Source: G965204755 sp965243415
Lineage (GTDB): Bacteria; Acidobacteriota; Vicinamibacteria; Marinacidobacterales; Marinacidobacteraceae
Reading direction: 5' to 3'
Assembly: GCA_965243415.1 (NCBI GenBank)
Contig: OZ251549.1
Location: 3,348,001 to 3,412,000 of the forward strand
Length of the DNA: 64,000 bases
The notes beneath the pieces were generated by a model. That model was not told the origin of the DNA. It searched no databases and was given only the letters and a program-made list of their open reading frames with translations. Below, piece after piece: positions 34,363 through 42,515 of the stretch (position 1 is the stretch's first letter; each line of letters opens with the position of its first letter). Made by a program: the position numbers and the translations under genes.

Positions 34363-35580
34363 TCAGTGCTGCAGCCGGTTCACCACCCGGAACACGCCGG
34401 GGGTGCTGCGGGCGATGGACTCCAGCACCCGCGCCTCGACCGGGCTCCGGACGACGCCGGTGAGCGCCACCACGCCGCGGGAAACCACGATGTGGATCGG
34501 CGGATTCACGGTGTTGGCGCGGTCCGAGAACCGGGAGTCGCGGTAGATCCGGTAGTAGAGCGCCCGGCGCAGGTCCTGGTCGTTCGGCGAGAGCGGCAGC
34601 ACCTCGATCCGGTTGTCCACGCCCCGCACCCCGAACACCTTGGAGACGCGCTCTTCGATCTCGTCCTTCTTGAACGGCTCGGTCACCGCGCCGAGGAGCA
34701 CCACCCGGTAGTCGTCCTCGAGGCCGAAGTTGATGTCGTCGAACACCGTGTAGTAGGCGTAGCGGAGAACCGCCCGGCGCAGGCCGTCGGCCAGGTCGTC
34801 CGCGCTCTCCGGTTCCGCGACTTCGAGGTCCGCATCCACCGCGGTGACGCCGTCCACCGCGCCGGCCCGCTCGCCGACCAGGCCCCGGTCGAAGGCGTGG
34901 GCCACCTGGCCGGTCAGCCGGACGATCCCGGCGTCCACGGAAACCTGCGGGGTCCCGGCTTCGAGGTCCGCGTCCTCGAGCGCCCGGATCACTTCCGCCC
35001 GAACCTCCTCGTCCGGCCGGGAAGGTCGGACCGGGGGAACGCTCACGGGCGCGACCCCCGCGAAGGGTTCCCCGGCGGCAGGCGGCGGCGCCCCGGCGGC
35101 AGGCGGGGGCGCCCCGGCGCCCCGGTCGTCCGCGGGCGGCGGAGTCTCGGCGTCGGCGGCGGCTTCCCCTGCTTCCGTTTCCTCGCCGTAGTCGGGTTGC
35201 AGAACGGTGAGGTCGGTCTCGACCGCCGTCACGCCCTCGACGAACAGGACCACCTCGACGACCCTCGCCCGCGTGGACTCGTTCAGCACCTCCCCGGTAA
35301 GGAAGGCCACGCCGTCCCGCACTTCCACTTCGAACAGGCCGAGGGGCAGGTCCGCCTCTTCGATGGCCGCCGCGACCGTGCCGGTCAGGGCGGTGTCGGA
35401 GCGCGGCTGACCCGGGGGTCCGTTCGGACCGGAAGAACCCGCCGTCACCATCCCGGCCCCGAGCACCGAGACCACGAGGACCGCGGCGGTCCGCGCGGCG
35501 AAACTCGTTTCCGGACGGACCCGGAAGGACCTCCACGTCCTCTCGCTTCCGGCATCGTTCAGGATCAGGAACAGGCTCAT
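34363..35580 (-). CDS. Exported multi-BON-domain protein
   Basis: A 405-residue protein with one hydrophobic N-terminal segment (TAAVLVVSVLGAGMVTAGSS) and BON domains. These small alpha/beta domains are often associated with membranes or other extracytoplasmic structures. At least four blocks are visible: EVRDGVAFLTGEVLNESTRA, VDAGIVRLTGQVAHAFDRG, YRVVLLGAVTEPFKKDEIEE and VVSRGVVALTGVVRSPVEAR. A Pro/Ala/Gly-rich linker (~residues 135-185) separates the first from the others. OsmY-like proteins of this type are stress-linked, but the specific role is unknown. The ATG precedes the hydrophobic segment. Confidence 0.8.
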   Translation of the reverse strand: MSLFLILNDAGSERTWRSFRVRPETSFAARTAAVLVVSVLGAGMVTAGSSGPNGPPGQPRSDTALTGTVAAAIEEADLPLGLFEVEVRDGVAFLTGEVLNESTRARVVEVVLFVEGVTAVETDLTVLQPDYGEETEAGEAAADAETPPPADDRGAGAPPPAAGAPPPAAGEPFAGVAPVSVPPVRPSRPDEEVRAEVIRALEDADLEAGTPQVSVDAGIVRLTGQVAHAFDRGLVGERAGAVDGVTAVDADLEVAEPESADDLADGLRRAVLRYAYYTVFDDINFGLEDDYRVVLLGAVTEPFKKDEIEERVSKVFGVRGVDNRIEVLPLSPNDQDLRRALYYRIYRDSRFSDRANTVNPPIHIVVSRGVVALTGVVRSPVEARVLESIARSTPGVFRVVNRLQH

Positions 35581-35672
35581 CACGAATCCTCCGTTGCTGG
35601 CGTATTCCGCAACCCGCGTGCCGTCACGCCGCGGGCGGCCTCGGGGCGCCGCCGCGCGGCTACCGGAGTGCG

Positions 35673-36158
35673 TCACAGCGGATCGCGGTCGAGACCGGCG
35701 AGTTCGAGGATCCGCCGCCACTCCCCGGGAGTCACCGGCTGGACGGAGAGGCGCTGACCCCGCTTCAGCAGCGCCAGGCCGTCGAGATCCGCCTGCTCCC
35801 GCAGGAAGGGCAGGGACAGTTCCTCGGCGAAACGGACGACGAACTCGATGTCCACCATGTACCACCACGGCTTTTCCGCGGTCGCCCGGGGATCGTGGTA
35901 GGGGGACTCCCGGTCGAACTGGGTGAAGTCCGGATAGGCGGTGCGGCAGACGCGGGCGACGCCGGCGATCCCCGGCGGCTTGGCGTTCGAGTGGTAGAAG
36001 AACACCCCGTCCCCGACCGCCATGCTCTTCATGAGATTGCGCGCCTTGAAGTTCCGGACGCCGTCCCAGTGGGTACGGCCTTCCCGCTCCAGATCGTCGA
36101 GCCCGTACACCTCGGGCTCGCTCTTCATCAACCAGTAGCGCTGTCCCGGCTCGCTCAT
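35673..36158 (-). CDS. EVE-domain protein
   Basis: A 161-residue single-domain protein with the EVE (PUA-like) fold: YWLMKSEPEVYGLDDLE at the start, THWDGVRNFKARNLMKSM, GDGVFFYHSNAKPPGIAGVA and WYMVDIEFV. EVE domains bind modified bases in DNA or RNA; the human homologue is THYN1. It fits the family's standard length. A TACCCT box lies close before the ATG, suggesting a short or absent leader. It is divergent to the M20 peptidase gene with 94 bases between starts. Confidence 0.9.
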   Translation of the reverse strand: MSEPGQRYWLMKSEPEVYGLDDLEREGRTHWDGVRNFKARNLMKSMAVGDGVFFYHSNAKPPGIAGVARVCRTAYPDFTQFDRESPYHDPRATAEKPWWYMVDIEFVVRFAEELSLPFLREQADLDGLALLKRGQRLSVQPVTPGEWRRILELAGLDRDPL

Positions 36159-36252
36159 CGCCACAGGGTACCAGTCAGGACGCCGCAGCGGGCTCGGGGG
36201 CTCTCGGTACACTGCGCCGCCCCGCCACCCCCCCTCAGGAGCCCTCCCGAAG

Positions 36253-37566
36253 ATGCCCCGTCCCCGCCTCACGCCGCCGCTCGCGACCCTCCTGCCGCTG
36301 CTGTTCGCCCTGCCTCTCGGCGCCCAGGAGCCGGGCGACTGGGACGAGCGGATCCGGGAGGCGGTGACGGAGCACGAAGAAGAGACCGTCGCGTTCCGTC
36401 GTCACATCCACGAGTTCCCCGAACTCGGCAACCGGGAGTTCGAGACCGCCCGCCGGGTGGCGGAGCACCTGCGGGCCCTCGGGTTCGACGAGGTACGGGA
36501 GAAGATCGCCCACACCGGAGTCGTGGGGGTCCTCCGCGGCGGCCGGCCGGGCCCGGTCATCGCCGTACGCGCCGATATGGACGCCCTGCCGGTGACCGAG
36601 GACACGGACCTCCCCTTCGCCTCGAAGGTGAGGACGACCTACAACGACCAGGAAGTCGGGGTGATGCACGCCTGCGGGCACGATGTCCACACCGCTGTCC
36701 AGTACGGCGTCGCCTCGGTCCTGGCAGGGATACGGGAAGACCTGCCCGGGACGATCCTGTTCGTCTTCCAGCCGGCCGAGGAGGGCCCGCCGCCGGGCGA
36801 GGAGGGCGGCGCCGAGTTGATGCTGCGCGAGGGCGTCTTCGCGGATCCCCGCCCGCAGGCGGTGTTCGGGCTCCACACGCTCTCCGGGTTCCCGCTGGGG
36901 AAGATCGGATACACCTCGGGGCCGGCGCTCGCCGCGGTGGACCACTTCCGGGCCACGATCCGCGGCACCCAGACGCACGGGGCCCAGCCCCAGGCCGGCG
37001 TGGACCCGGTGGTGATGGCCGCGCAGGCGATCCTGGCGCTGCAGACGATCGCCTCCCGGAATGTCCATCCGCTGCAGCCGGTGGTGGTCACCGTCGGCAT
37101 GGTCCACGGCGGGCAGCGCTTCAACATCATCCCCGAGTCGGTGGACATCGAGGGGACCGTCCGCACCTACGACCCGGAGGTCCGCGACCTGGTGGAGCGG
37201 CGGATGGCGGAGGTGCTCGACGGCGTCACCGCGTCCGGCGGGGGCGCGTACGAGCTGCGCTACGACCGCGGGATGCCGGCGACCATCAACGACGGGGAGT
37301 TGACCGAGGAGAGCCTTCCCTCCGTGGTACGGGCGGTCGGCGCCGAGAACGCCGAAGAACTCGATCCCACGATGGGCGGCGAGGACTTCTCGTTCTTCGC
37401 GAACGAGGTGCCGGGCTTCTATTACCGCCTCGGCGTCCACCGGGAAGGCACGAAGACCGGGCCGCACCATTCCCCCTTCTTCCGGGCGGACGATGCCTCG
37501 GTGGCCATCGGGATGCGCGTCATGGCGACGGTGCTCACCGACTACCTGCTCCGCAACGCGCCGTAG
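36253..37566 (+). CDS. Exported M20-family amidohydrolase/peptidase
   Basis: A 437-residue zinc hydrolase with signal peptide (LATLLPLLFALPLGAQ). The M20D (aminoacylase/IAA-amino acid hydrolase/carboxypeptidase) pattern is complete: RRHIHEFPELGNREFET, AVRADMDALPVTE, VMHACGHDVHTAV with metal ligands, FQPAEEGPP with the catalytic Glu, and KTGPHHSPFF near the C-terminus. A Cys in the HACGH motif is a known metal ligand of this subgroup. The natural substrate is unknown. A -10 box TACACT (36208-36213) precedes it. Downstream is a 1.1 kb gap with hairpins. Confidence 0.92.
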   Translation: MPRPRLTPPLATLLPLLFALPLGAQEPGDWDERIREAVTEHEEETVAFRRHIHEFPELGNREFETARRVAEHLRALGFDEVREKIAHTGVVGVLRGGRPGPVIAVRADMDALPVTEDTDLPFASKVRTTYNDQEVGVMHACGHDVHTAVQYGVASVLAGIREDLPGTILFVFQPAEEGPPPGEEGGAELMLREGVFADPRPQAVFGLHTLSGFPLGKIGYTSGPALAAVDHFRATIRGTQTHGAQPQAGVDPVVMAAQAILALQTIASRNVHPLQPVVVTVGMVHGGQRFNIIPESVDIEGTVRTYDPEVRDLVERRMAEVLDGVTASGGGAYELRYDRGMPATINDGELTEESLPSVVRAVGAENAEELDPTMGGEDFSFFANEVPGFYYRLGVHREGTKTGPHHSPFFRADDASVAIGMRVMATVLTDYLLRNAP

Positions 37567-38648
37567 GAGCGCCGCACCCAGACTCACCGGCGCTCGGCCC
37601 GGTCCGGGTCTGCGACCACTGACGAATCGGCGGGCGGGCCCCGACAGGCTCCGGCTGTCGGGATGGGCCCGGCTTCCCTCGGCCTCACCTCGTAACCCGG
37701 CCCCTCCTCCCGGAGCCGAACCCTCGCCTGCTGCCGGCGATGGACGATCCGGGCCACTGTGTGGGCCCAATGGATTTGGCGCGGGCGAAGTCGGCGAGGT
37801 CGGAGGCTTCGTCGGACTGGACAGCGACTTCCGGGCCGGGGGAGCGCCCGGTGCGACGAGTCGGCGAAGTCATCCGGAAGGCGGTCGGCCGCTCGCCGGC
37901 GGTCCGGCACTGTCGGGCCGCCTGAACCGGGAGCTGCCATCCGTGCCCCTCAAACGCAAAAACCCCCCGAGGCGCCCGGTGCATCGAGAGAATCGATGCT
38001 CCGGACAAGATTACGAGGGGCGCAGAGCGACCGGACAATGTAGCCGCACCCGTCTCCCCGGGCCAGAATCGGCGTCGCCTCCGTCCCCTCGGGGCCGGGA
38101 CGAGCAGGGAACCGGAGTCTCGTCGAGACCACCCGCGCCGGGCGGGCGGGCTCAGGCGTTCGGTGGGGGGAGGAGGGCCATCCAGCAGACGACGCCGAGG
38201 TCATCTTCGCCGGTGATCTTCTTCAGTGGTTCCGGTGGCTTCACTTCGCGGAGACCATCGGCGTCCACCGAGGTGACGGTGCGACGGGCAGCTTCGGCCC
38301 GCGGGAGGCTCTGCTTCCGCAGGGCCTGCTCGATCGCGCCGGGGCCTTCCGCGCCAAGTTGGTGCGTCCGACCAGGACCGCCTTCTCCGCGCAGCCGGCC
38401 GGCTTGCCGGAGAGGCCGGCGGCGGGGTCGCGGGTCTGGCTCGACTCCTTCTCCAAGCGTGGGAGGAAGCGGCGGGGACCCGGGACGCTCCGCCATTCGG
38501 GCGGCAGCAGTTCCGTCAGCGCCTCCGCCCCCGCCGGGGTGTCGGCCGGCCCGGTCGGGCGACGGGTCGGGGATCGGGCCCCGGCCCGGGGTGCCCGGTG
38601 GGGTGTGGGGAGGCGCGGCCGGGTCGGGGAACGCGACCGGGCCGGGGG
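37567..38648. other. 1.1 kb gap without a convincing gene
   Basis: From left to right it holds a strong hairpin (37641-37661, arms CCGACAG/CTGTCGG, extended by flanking GGGCC/GGCCC) that could terminate the M20 gene, a stretch with short open frames on both strands, a structured element (37945-38021, listed separately), and a minus-strand tail (38152 to about 38530). In that tail, coding-like phrases LTELLPPEWR and RRFLPRLEKESSQ in one frame and ITGEDDLGVVCWMALLPPP in another suggest an unidentified gene broken by at least one frameshift. I could not assign it to a family. Confidence 0.45.
37945..38021. ncRNA. Candidate structured RNA or palindromic element
   Basis: Nested inverted repeats are exact by eye. 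An outer 7-bp stem (37945-37951 with 38015-38021, GCCCCTC/GAGGGGC) encloses a long hairpin: CCGG, a T-T mismatch, then GCATCGA with loop GAGAA and TCGATGC, mismatch, CCGG (37976-38004). Read on the minus strand the element is followed by a GGGGGGTTTTTGCG run inside the outer stem, reminiscent of terminator tails. It is less GC-rich than the surroundings. It could be an RNA, a terminator or a repeated palindromic element; strand is not decided. Confidence 0.3.
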
Positions 38649-40316
38649 TCACGGGCGGTCGGCTTCGCGGCGGGCGCGGAACTCGCTCTCCGCGCTCCAC
38701 TCGGGCCAGTCGTCGGAGTCGGCCAGGCGGCGGCCCAGGCGGTAGAGGAATTCCAGGTCCGCCGCCATCCCGGAGAGGTCGTACCAGTCCCGCACCTCGT
38801 CCCCGGGCTGGTGGTACGCCTCGGCCACATAGGTTCCGCGGACTTCCAGGCCGTAGCCCTCCGGTTTGCCGATGAAATCCAGGCCGCCGTCGGGGTAGAA
38901 GGCGGGGATCCCGACCTTCGCGAACTCGAAGTGGTCCGAGCGGTAGTAGAACCCCTTCTCCGGCTCCGGGTCCGGGCGCAGGACGCGGCCCTGCCCGGCG
39001 GCCACTTCCGCCGCCAGGTCGTCGAGTTCGGACTGGCCGAGGCCCACCACGGTGAGATCCCGGGTGACCCCCCAGACATTCATGCCGTCCAGGTTCAGGG
39101 CGGCCACGGTGGAAGCGATGGGGTACAGCGGGTTCTCGGCGTAGTGCCGGGAGCCGAGCAGGCCCTGTTCCTCGGCGGTGACCGCCAGGAAGACCACGCT
39201 GCGCCGGGGCTCGTCGTCCGCCGCGAACGATTCGGCCACGGCCACCAGGCCGGCGGTCCCGGTGGCGTTGTCGAAGGCGCCGTTGTAGATGCCGTCCTCC
39301 CCTTCGGGGACCTCCGCGGTTCCCAGATGGTCCCAGTGCGCGGTGTAGATGACGGTTTCGCCCGGGGCTTCGGCGCCGGTCAGCCGCGCCACCACATTCG
39401 CCGAGTCCAGTTCCCGGTGGGAGGCGGTGAGCGAGAACTCCGCTTCGACGCCGAGCGGCCTCGGGGAGAAGTCCGGGGAGAGGGCCGCCGCTTTCTCCCG
39501 GTCGAAGTCCCGTCCGGCGGCGGCGAACAGGGCCTCCGCCCGTTCCCGGGAGATCCAGCCCTCGACTTCGAGACGGTCGAAGCCGGCGTTCGGCGCGCGC
39601 AGGTCGAATTGTTCGCCGCTCCAGGAGCCGCTCACCACTTCCCACGGATAGCCGGCGGGGCCGGTCTCGTGGACGATGAGGGCGCCGAGAGCCCCGGCCG
39701 CCGCGGCCCGCTCGAACTTGTAGGTCCACCTTCCGTAGTAGGTCATCGCGGCGCCGCCGAAGTGGTCCTCTCCCGGTGGATCCCCGACCAGCACCACCAA
39801 GATCCTGCCGGTCAGGTCCGCCGGCCCGGAGGCGTCGCCGAAGTCGTCCCAGCCGTACTCCGGCGCCGTCACCCCGTAGCCGACGAAAACCAACTCGCCG
39901 GAGGCCCGGACCTGCGGCGTCACCCGCTTCGTCCAGGCGACGAACTCCTCGCCGGGGCGCCAGGCCCCGCCGGGCTCCGAGGAGGCCGCCATCTCCGTGA
40001 CGGTCATCCCCACCAGCGGGACCGCCTGCACATAGGTCCCGTCGGGATTCCCCGGTTCCAGCCCGGCCTGGGCGAAGGCCCGGCTCAGATAGTCCACGGT
40101 GAGGTCTTCCCCCGGGGAGCCCGGGGCGCGGCCGCCGAACTCGTCGGAGGACAGGGTGGCGATGCGGTCGAGCAGGCGCGCCTCGTCGAACGGCGGGACC
40201 GGGCCGGCGCACGCCGCCGCCAGGAGCAGCAGCAGGACCGCGGCTCCCCCGCGGCGCCACCGGAGAGCGCCGCCGGAAACGGCCCGCAAACGAACCGGGA
40301 AGGGAACTGGGAACAT
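38649..40316 (-). CDS. M28-family peptidase lipoprotein with PA domain
   Basis: A 555-residue exported zinc peptidase. The N-terminus has a lipoprotein signal (VLLLLLAAACAG). Residues ~150-260 form a protease-associated domain. The M28 core follows: TAHWDHLGTAEV with the first His ligand, GIYNGAFDNATGTAGLV with the bridging Asp, FLAVTAEEQGLLGSRHYAE with the Glu pair, ALNLDGMNVWG and FYYRSDHFEFAKVGIPAF with the last His. Unlike the remnant at 14.3-14.9 kb, all zinc ligands are present. It is likely an aminopeptidase degrading peptides in the periplasm. A CATACT/ATGCC-rich stretch separates it from the divergent membrane protein. Confidence 0.9.
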   Translation of the reverse strand: MFPVPFPVRLRAVSGGALRWRRGGAAVLLLLLAAACAGPVPPFDEARLLDRIATLSSDEFGGRAPGSPGEDLTVDYLSRAFAQAGLEPGNPDGTYVQAVPLVGMTVTEMAASSEPGGAWRPGEEFVAWTKRVTPQVRASGELVFVGYGVTAPEYGWDDFGDASGPADLTGRILVVLVGDPPGEDHFGGAAMTYYGRWTYKFERAAAAGALGALIVHETGPAGYPWEVVSGSWSGEQFDLRAPNAGFDRLEVEGWISRERAEALFAAAGRDFDREKAAALSPDFSPRPLGVEAEFSLTASHRELDSANVVARLTGAEAPGETVIYTAHWDHLGTAEVPEGEDGIYNGAFDNATGTAGLVAVAESFAADDEPRRSVVFLAVTAEEQGLLGSRHYAENPLYPIASTVAALNLDGMNVWGVTRDLTVVGLGQSELDDLAAEVAAGQGRVLRPDPEPEKGFYYRSDHFEFAKVGIPAFYPDGGLDFIGKPEGYGLEVRGTYVAEAYHQPGDEVRDWYDLSGMAADLEFLYRLGRRLADSDDWPEWSAESEFRARREADRP

Positions 40317-40403
40317 GCGGAACACCTCCTCCGGAGCCCCGGAAGTCTGGCATACTGCGGCCCCGCTTCCGCCGGCGGCGAGTGGCCGGGGAGGGCCTGA
40401 TCC

Positions 40404-40883
40404 ATGACCGATTTCCGTTCCGCCTGGACTTTGGTCCGCATCCCGGTGTACCTCTCGCTGGCGGTGACCGGCGTCCGGCTCCTCGGCGCTCTCGGCGGGC
40501 TGCCGGACTTCCTGGTGAACCGGGAGGCCGGGGGCACCGGCGCCCTCATCGGCATCTCCTGGCTGGCGCCGATCTTCGCGTTGTGGTTCGGTCGCCGGCA
40601 CGGCGCCGCCGGGGAGCGCGGTTTCGTCGCCGCGCTGCGGACGAACTTCGTCTATGCGCTCGGCGCCCGGATCCCGGTGATCGTCATCATGTTGTTCGCC
40701 ACCCTGGGCGAATGGGGCACGCACTACGACGCGTACCCGCCGGAGATGGACGGAATGGGCCCCTGGACGCAGTGGTTCCTCGGCGGCGTCGTCGCGCAGG
40801 TCCTCTTCTGGATCGCGTTCTGGACGACGCTCGTCGGCGGACTCATCACCTGGCTCACCGCGAAGTTCACGAAGGCCGGCTGA
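40404..40883 (+). CDS. Uncharacterised four-helix membrane protein
   Basis: A 159-residue protein with about four hydrophobic segments (VYLSLAVTGVRLLGALGGL, LIGISWLAPIFALWFG, RIPVIVIMLFATLGEWG, WFLGGVVAQVLFWIAFWTTL). Charged residues lie in the loops, and an acidic loop follows helix three. I do not recognise the family. Coding is supported by consistent G/C third positions and a GGGGAGGG site before the ATG. A CATACT -10 box lies at 40351-40356. Divergent from the M28 lipoprotein and convergent with the next small gene. Confidence 0.7.
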   Translation: MTDFRSAWTLVRIPVYLSLAVTGVRLLGALGGLPDFLVNREAGGTGALIGISWLAPIFALWFGRRHGAAGERGFVAALRTNFVYALGARIPVIVIMLFATLGEWGTHYDAYPPEMDGMGPWTQWFLGGVVAQVLFWIAFWTTLVGGLITWLTAKFTKAG

Positions 40884-40923
40884 GGCGCCGCCCCGGGGCG
40901 ATCGCGCCGAAGAGTCCACTCGC

Positions 40924-41328
40924 TCAATAGGCGACGGACAGCCGGAAGTTCGCGCCGGCGGCGGCCGCGGCCGCGAGCAACTCCTCGAGCCCGGAGAGTT
41001 CGGCGCCGAGGGCCGCCGCGTCGGGGAATTCGTCGGGGGCTTCCCCCACCCGGGTTCGGAGGCGGCGCACCAACTCCAGTCCGGTCCGGGCGTCGAACCA
41101 GCCGGCCGGCGTCGTTCGGTCCACCTCGGAATCGAAGTTCAGGTCGGCGGCGAGGATCTCCGACTCCTCCGGGCTCAGGCTGACGAATTCGTCCAGCGGG
41201 TCGAGTCCGGCCGCCTCCGCGGCGTCCGCGAGTTCCCAGCGCGCCCGGTTCAGCGCCATCCCGGCGAAAGCCTCCGGACGCGCGCCCGCCACCGGGCGGT
41301 CGAAGGCGACGGAGAGGCCGACCGGCAC
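40924..41328 (-). CDS. Uncharacterised small soluble protein
   Basis: A 134-residue acidic, mostly helical protein with a GTG start. It contains no signal peptide or membrane segment and no motif I recognise. The central part EFVSLSPEESEILAADLNFD and GWFDARTGLELVRRLRTRV look like ordered sequence. An internal ATG 23 codons later (MALNRARWEL) is a possible alternative start. It lies 56 bases after the DUF1684 gene in the same direction and may be co-transcribed. Confidence 0.6.
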   Translation of the reverse strand: MPVGLSVAFDRPVAGARPEAFAGMALNRARWELADAAEAAGLDPLDEFVSLSPEESEILAADLNFDSEVDRTTPAGWFDARTGLELVRRLRTRVGEAPDEFPDAAALGAELSGLEELLAAAAAAGANFRLSVAY

Positions 41329-41384
41329 GGGGCGGACTGCCGGGGAGCCGCTCGCCGTCCGCCTTCGAGGTCAGCCGGGCGCGT

Positions 41385-42389
41385 TCAGTCCGTCGGGGAA
41401 GCGGTCGGGGGTTCGTACCGCAGTTCGCCGGCCTCGATCCGCACCGCCAGCCGGTTCGAGGGCGGCGGCGTCGGGCAGGTGGTGAAACGGCTGAACCCGC
41501 AGGGCGGATTCTCGGCGCGGTTGAAGTCGAGGATCACCCGGTCGCCGTCCGGCGGCGGCACTTCGAGGAACCGGGCCGCCCGGTAGGTCTCGGCCCCGCT
41601 GGTCCCGTCGCTCATCACGAAGAACAGCCTGCCGCTGGAGCGCGTGAACGCCTGCATCCGGATCTCGACGCCGTCCTTCTGGAACACCGCGTCGCCGTGC
41701 GAGACATACCGTTCGATGTCCCCGCGGATGTTGATCGCCTCGACATTCCGCGGCTCCGGGTACCGCTCGAAGACCGCTTCCACCCGATACTCCGGATCCA
41801 CCGCGAACCAGCGGCGACCCGTGAAGTTCGTCCGCGTCGGGTGGTCGAGATCCCGGAGGCGCAGGGCGCGGCGCTCGCCGCTGGTGTGGAGCCAGAAGCG
41901 GAGGCGGTCGTCGAGGTGGACGGCGGCCTTTTCGCCGACTTCGAGTGGCCCCTCGGTGAACGGTTCGCCGGCGACGGTGGCGCTCACCCCCTCGGCGACC
42001 CGCGCCGTCACCGTCCCGTCCTTCGACCAGGAAACGGTGACCGCCGTCCCCGGGAACCGTTCCGGCAGGCGCAGGTCGGCGTCCTCGCCGCTGCCGACGG
42101 TGTGTTCGCCGGCGGTCAGGAAGTGGAGATCGGCCACGGTGAGCCAACTCCCGTCGGACCGCAGGTCGGCTTCCTGCTCGGCCCGCCAGGCCTCCTCCCC
42201 GGCCCGGTAGGCGGCCGGGTCGAAGGGCTCGCCCCCGGAGCAGGAGGCGGCGATGAACAGGACTGCCGAGAGGGCGCCGGCCAGAAGGCCGGCAGGAAGG
42301 AGGGAACGGGCGCCGGCCCCCGCCGCGGGCGGGCCGGAGGTCGGCAGGAACCGGGAATTCCCGGAGGAAGCGGGAGGCGACAGGAACAT
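41385..42389 (-). CDS. DUF1684 lipoprotein-like protein
   Basis: A 334-residue protein with a hydrophobic N-terminal segment ending LFIAASCSGG, probably a lipoprotein signal (Cys ~50). The rest matches DUF1684: RAEQEADLRSDGSWLTVADL, HFLTAGEHTVGSGEDADLRL, HLDDRLRFWLHTSGERRALR, RRWFAVDPEYRVEAVFE, and the C-terminal DFNRAENPPCGFSRFTTCPT with its two conserved cysteines. The family is widespread in Acidobacteriota, actinobacteria and others, and its function is unknown. The ATG was placed just before the signal; the frame opens nine codons earlier. Confidence 0.85.
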   Translation of the reverse strand: MFLSPPASSGNSRFLPTSGPPAAGAGARSLLPAGLLAGALSAVLFIAASCSGGEPFDPAAYRAGEEAWRAEQEADLRSDGSWLTVADLHFLTAGEHTVGSGEDADLRLPERFPGTAVTVSWSKDGTVTARVAEGVSATVAGEPFTEGPLEVGEKAAVHLDDRLRFWLHTSGERRALRLRDLDHPTRTNFTGRRWFAVDPEYRVEAVFERYPEPRNVEAINIRGDIERYVSHGDAVFQKDGVEIRMQAFTRSSGRLFFVMSDGTSGAETYRAARFLEVPPPDGDRVILDFNRAENPPCGFSRFTTCPTPPPSNRLAVRIEAGELRYEPPTASPTD

Positions 42390-42515
42390 GGCGCGGGAGT
42401 GTAACGACGCGCCCACCGGCCGGAATGCCGCACCCGGAGGCCGTTCCGCGCCGAACTTCCCCGGCCCCTTCCGGCGCGGCGGCCGGCGCCGTTGCCCCCG
42501 GACCGTCCGGGCCGC

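Noticed and set aside
37945..38021. tRNA, tmRNA or RNase P RNA gene
   Set aside because: No cloverleaf, T-loop, CCA end or recognisable conserved cores of those RNAs are visible; only nested stems are certain.
37685..38038. A 117-codon minus-strand ORF as a gene
   Set aside because: It covers the inverted repeats of the structured element, lacks a ribosome binding site and any family resemblance, and its codon pattern does not favour one frame.
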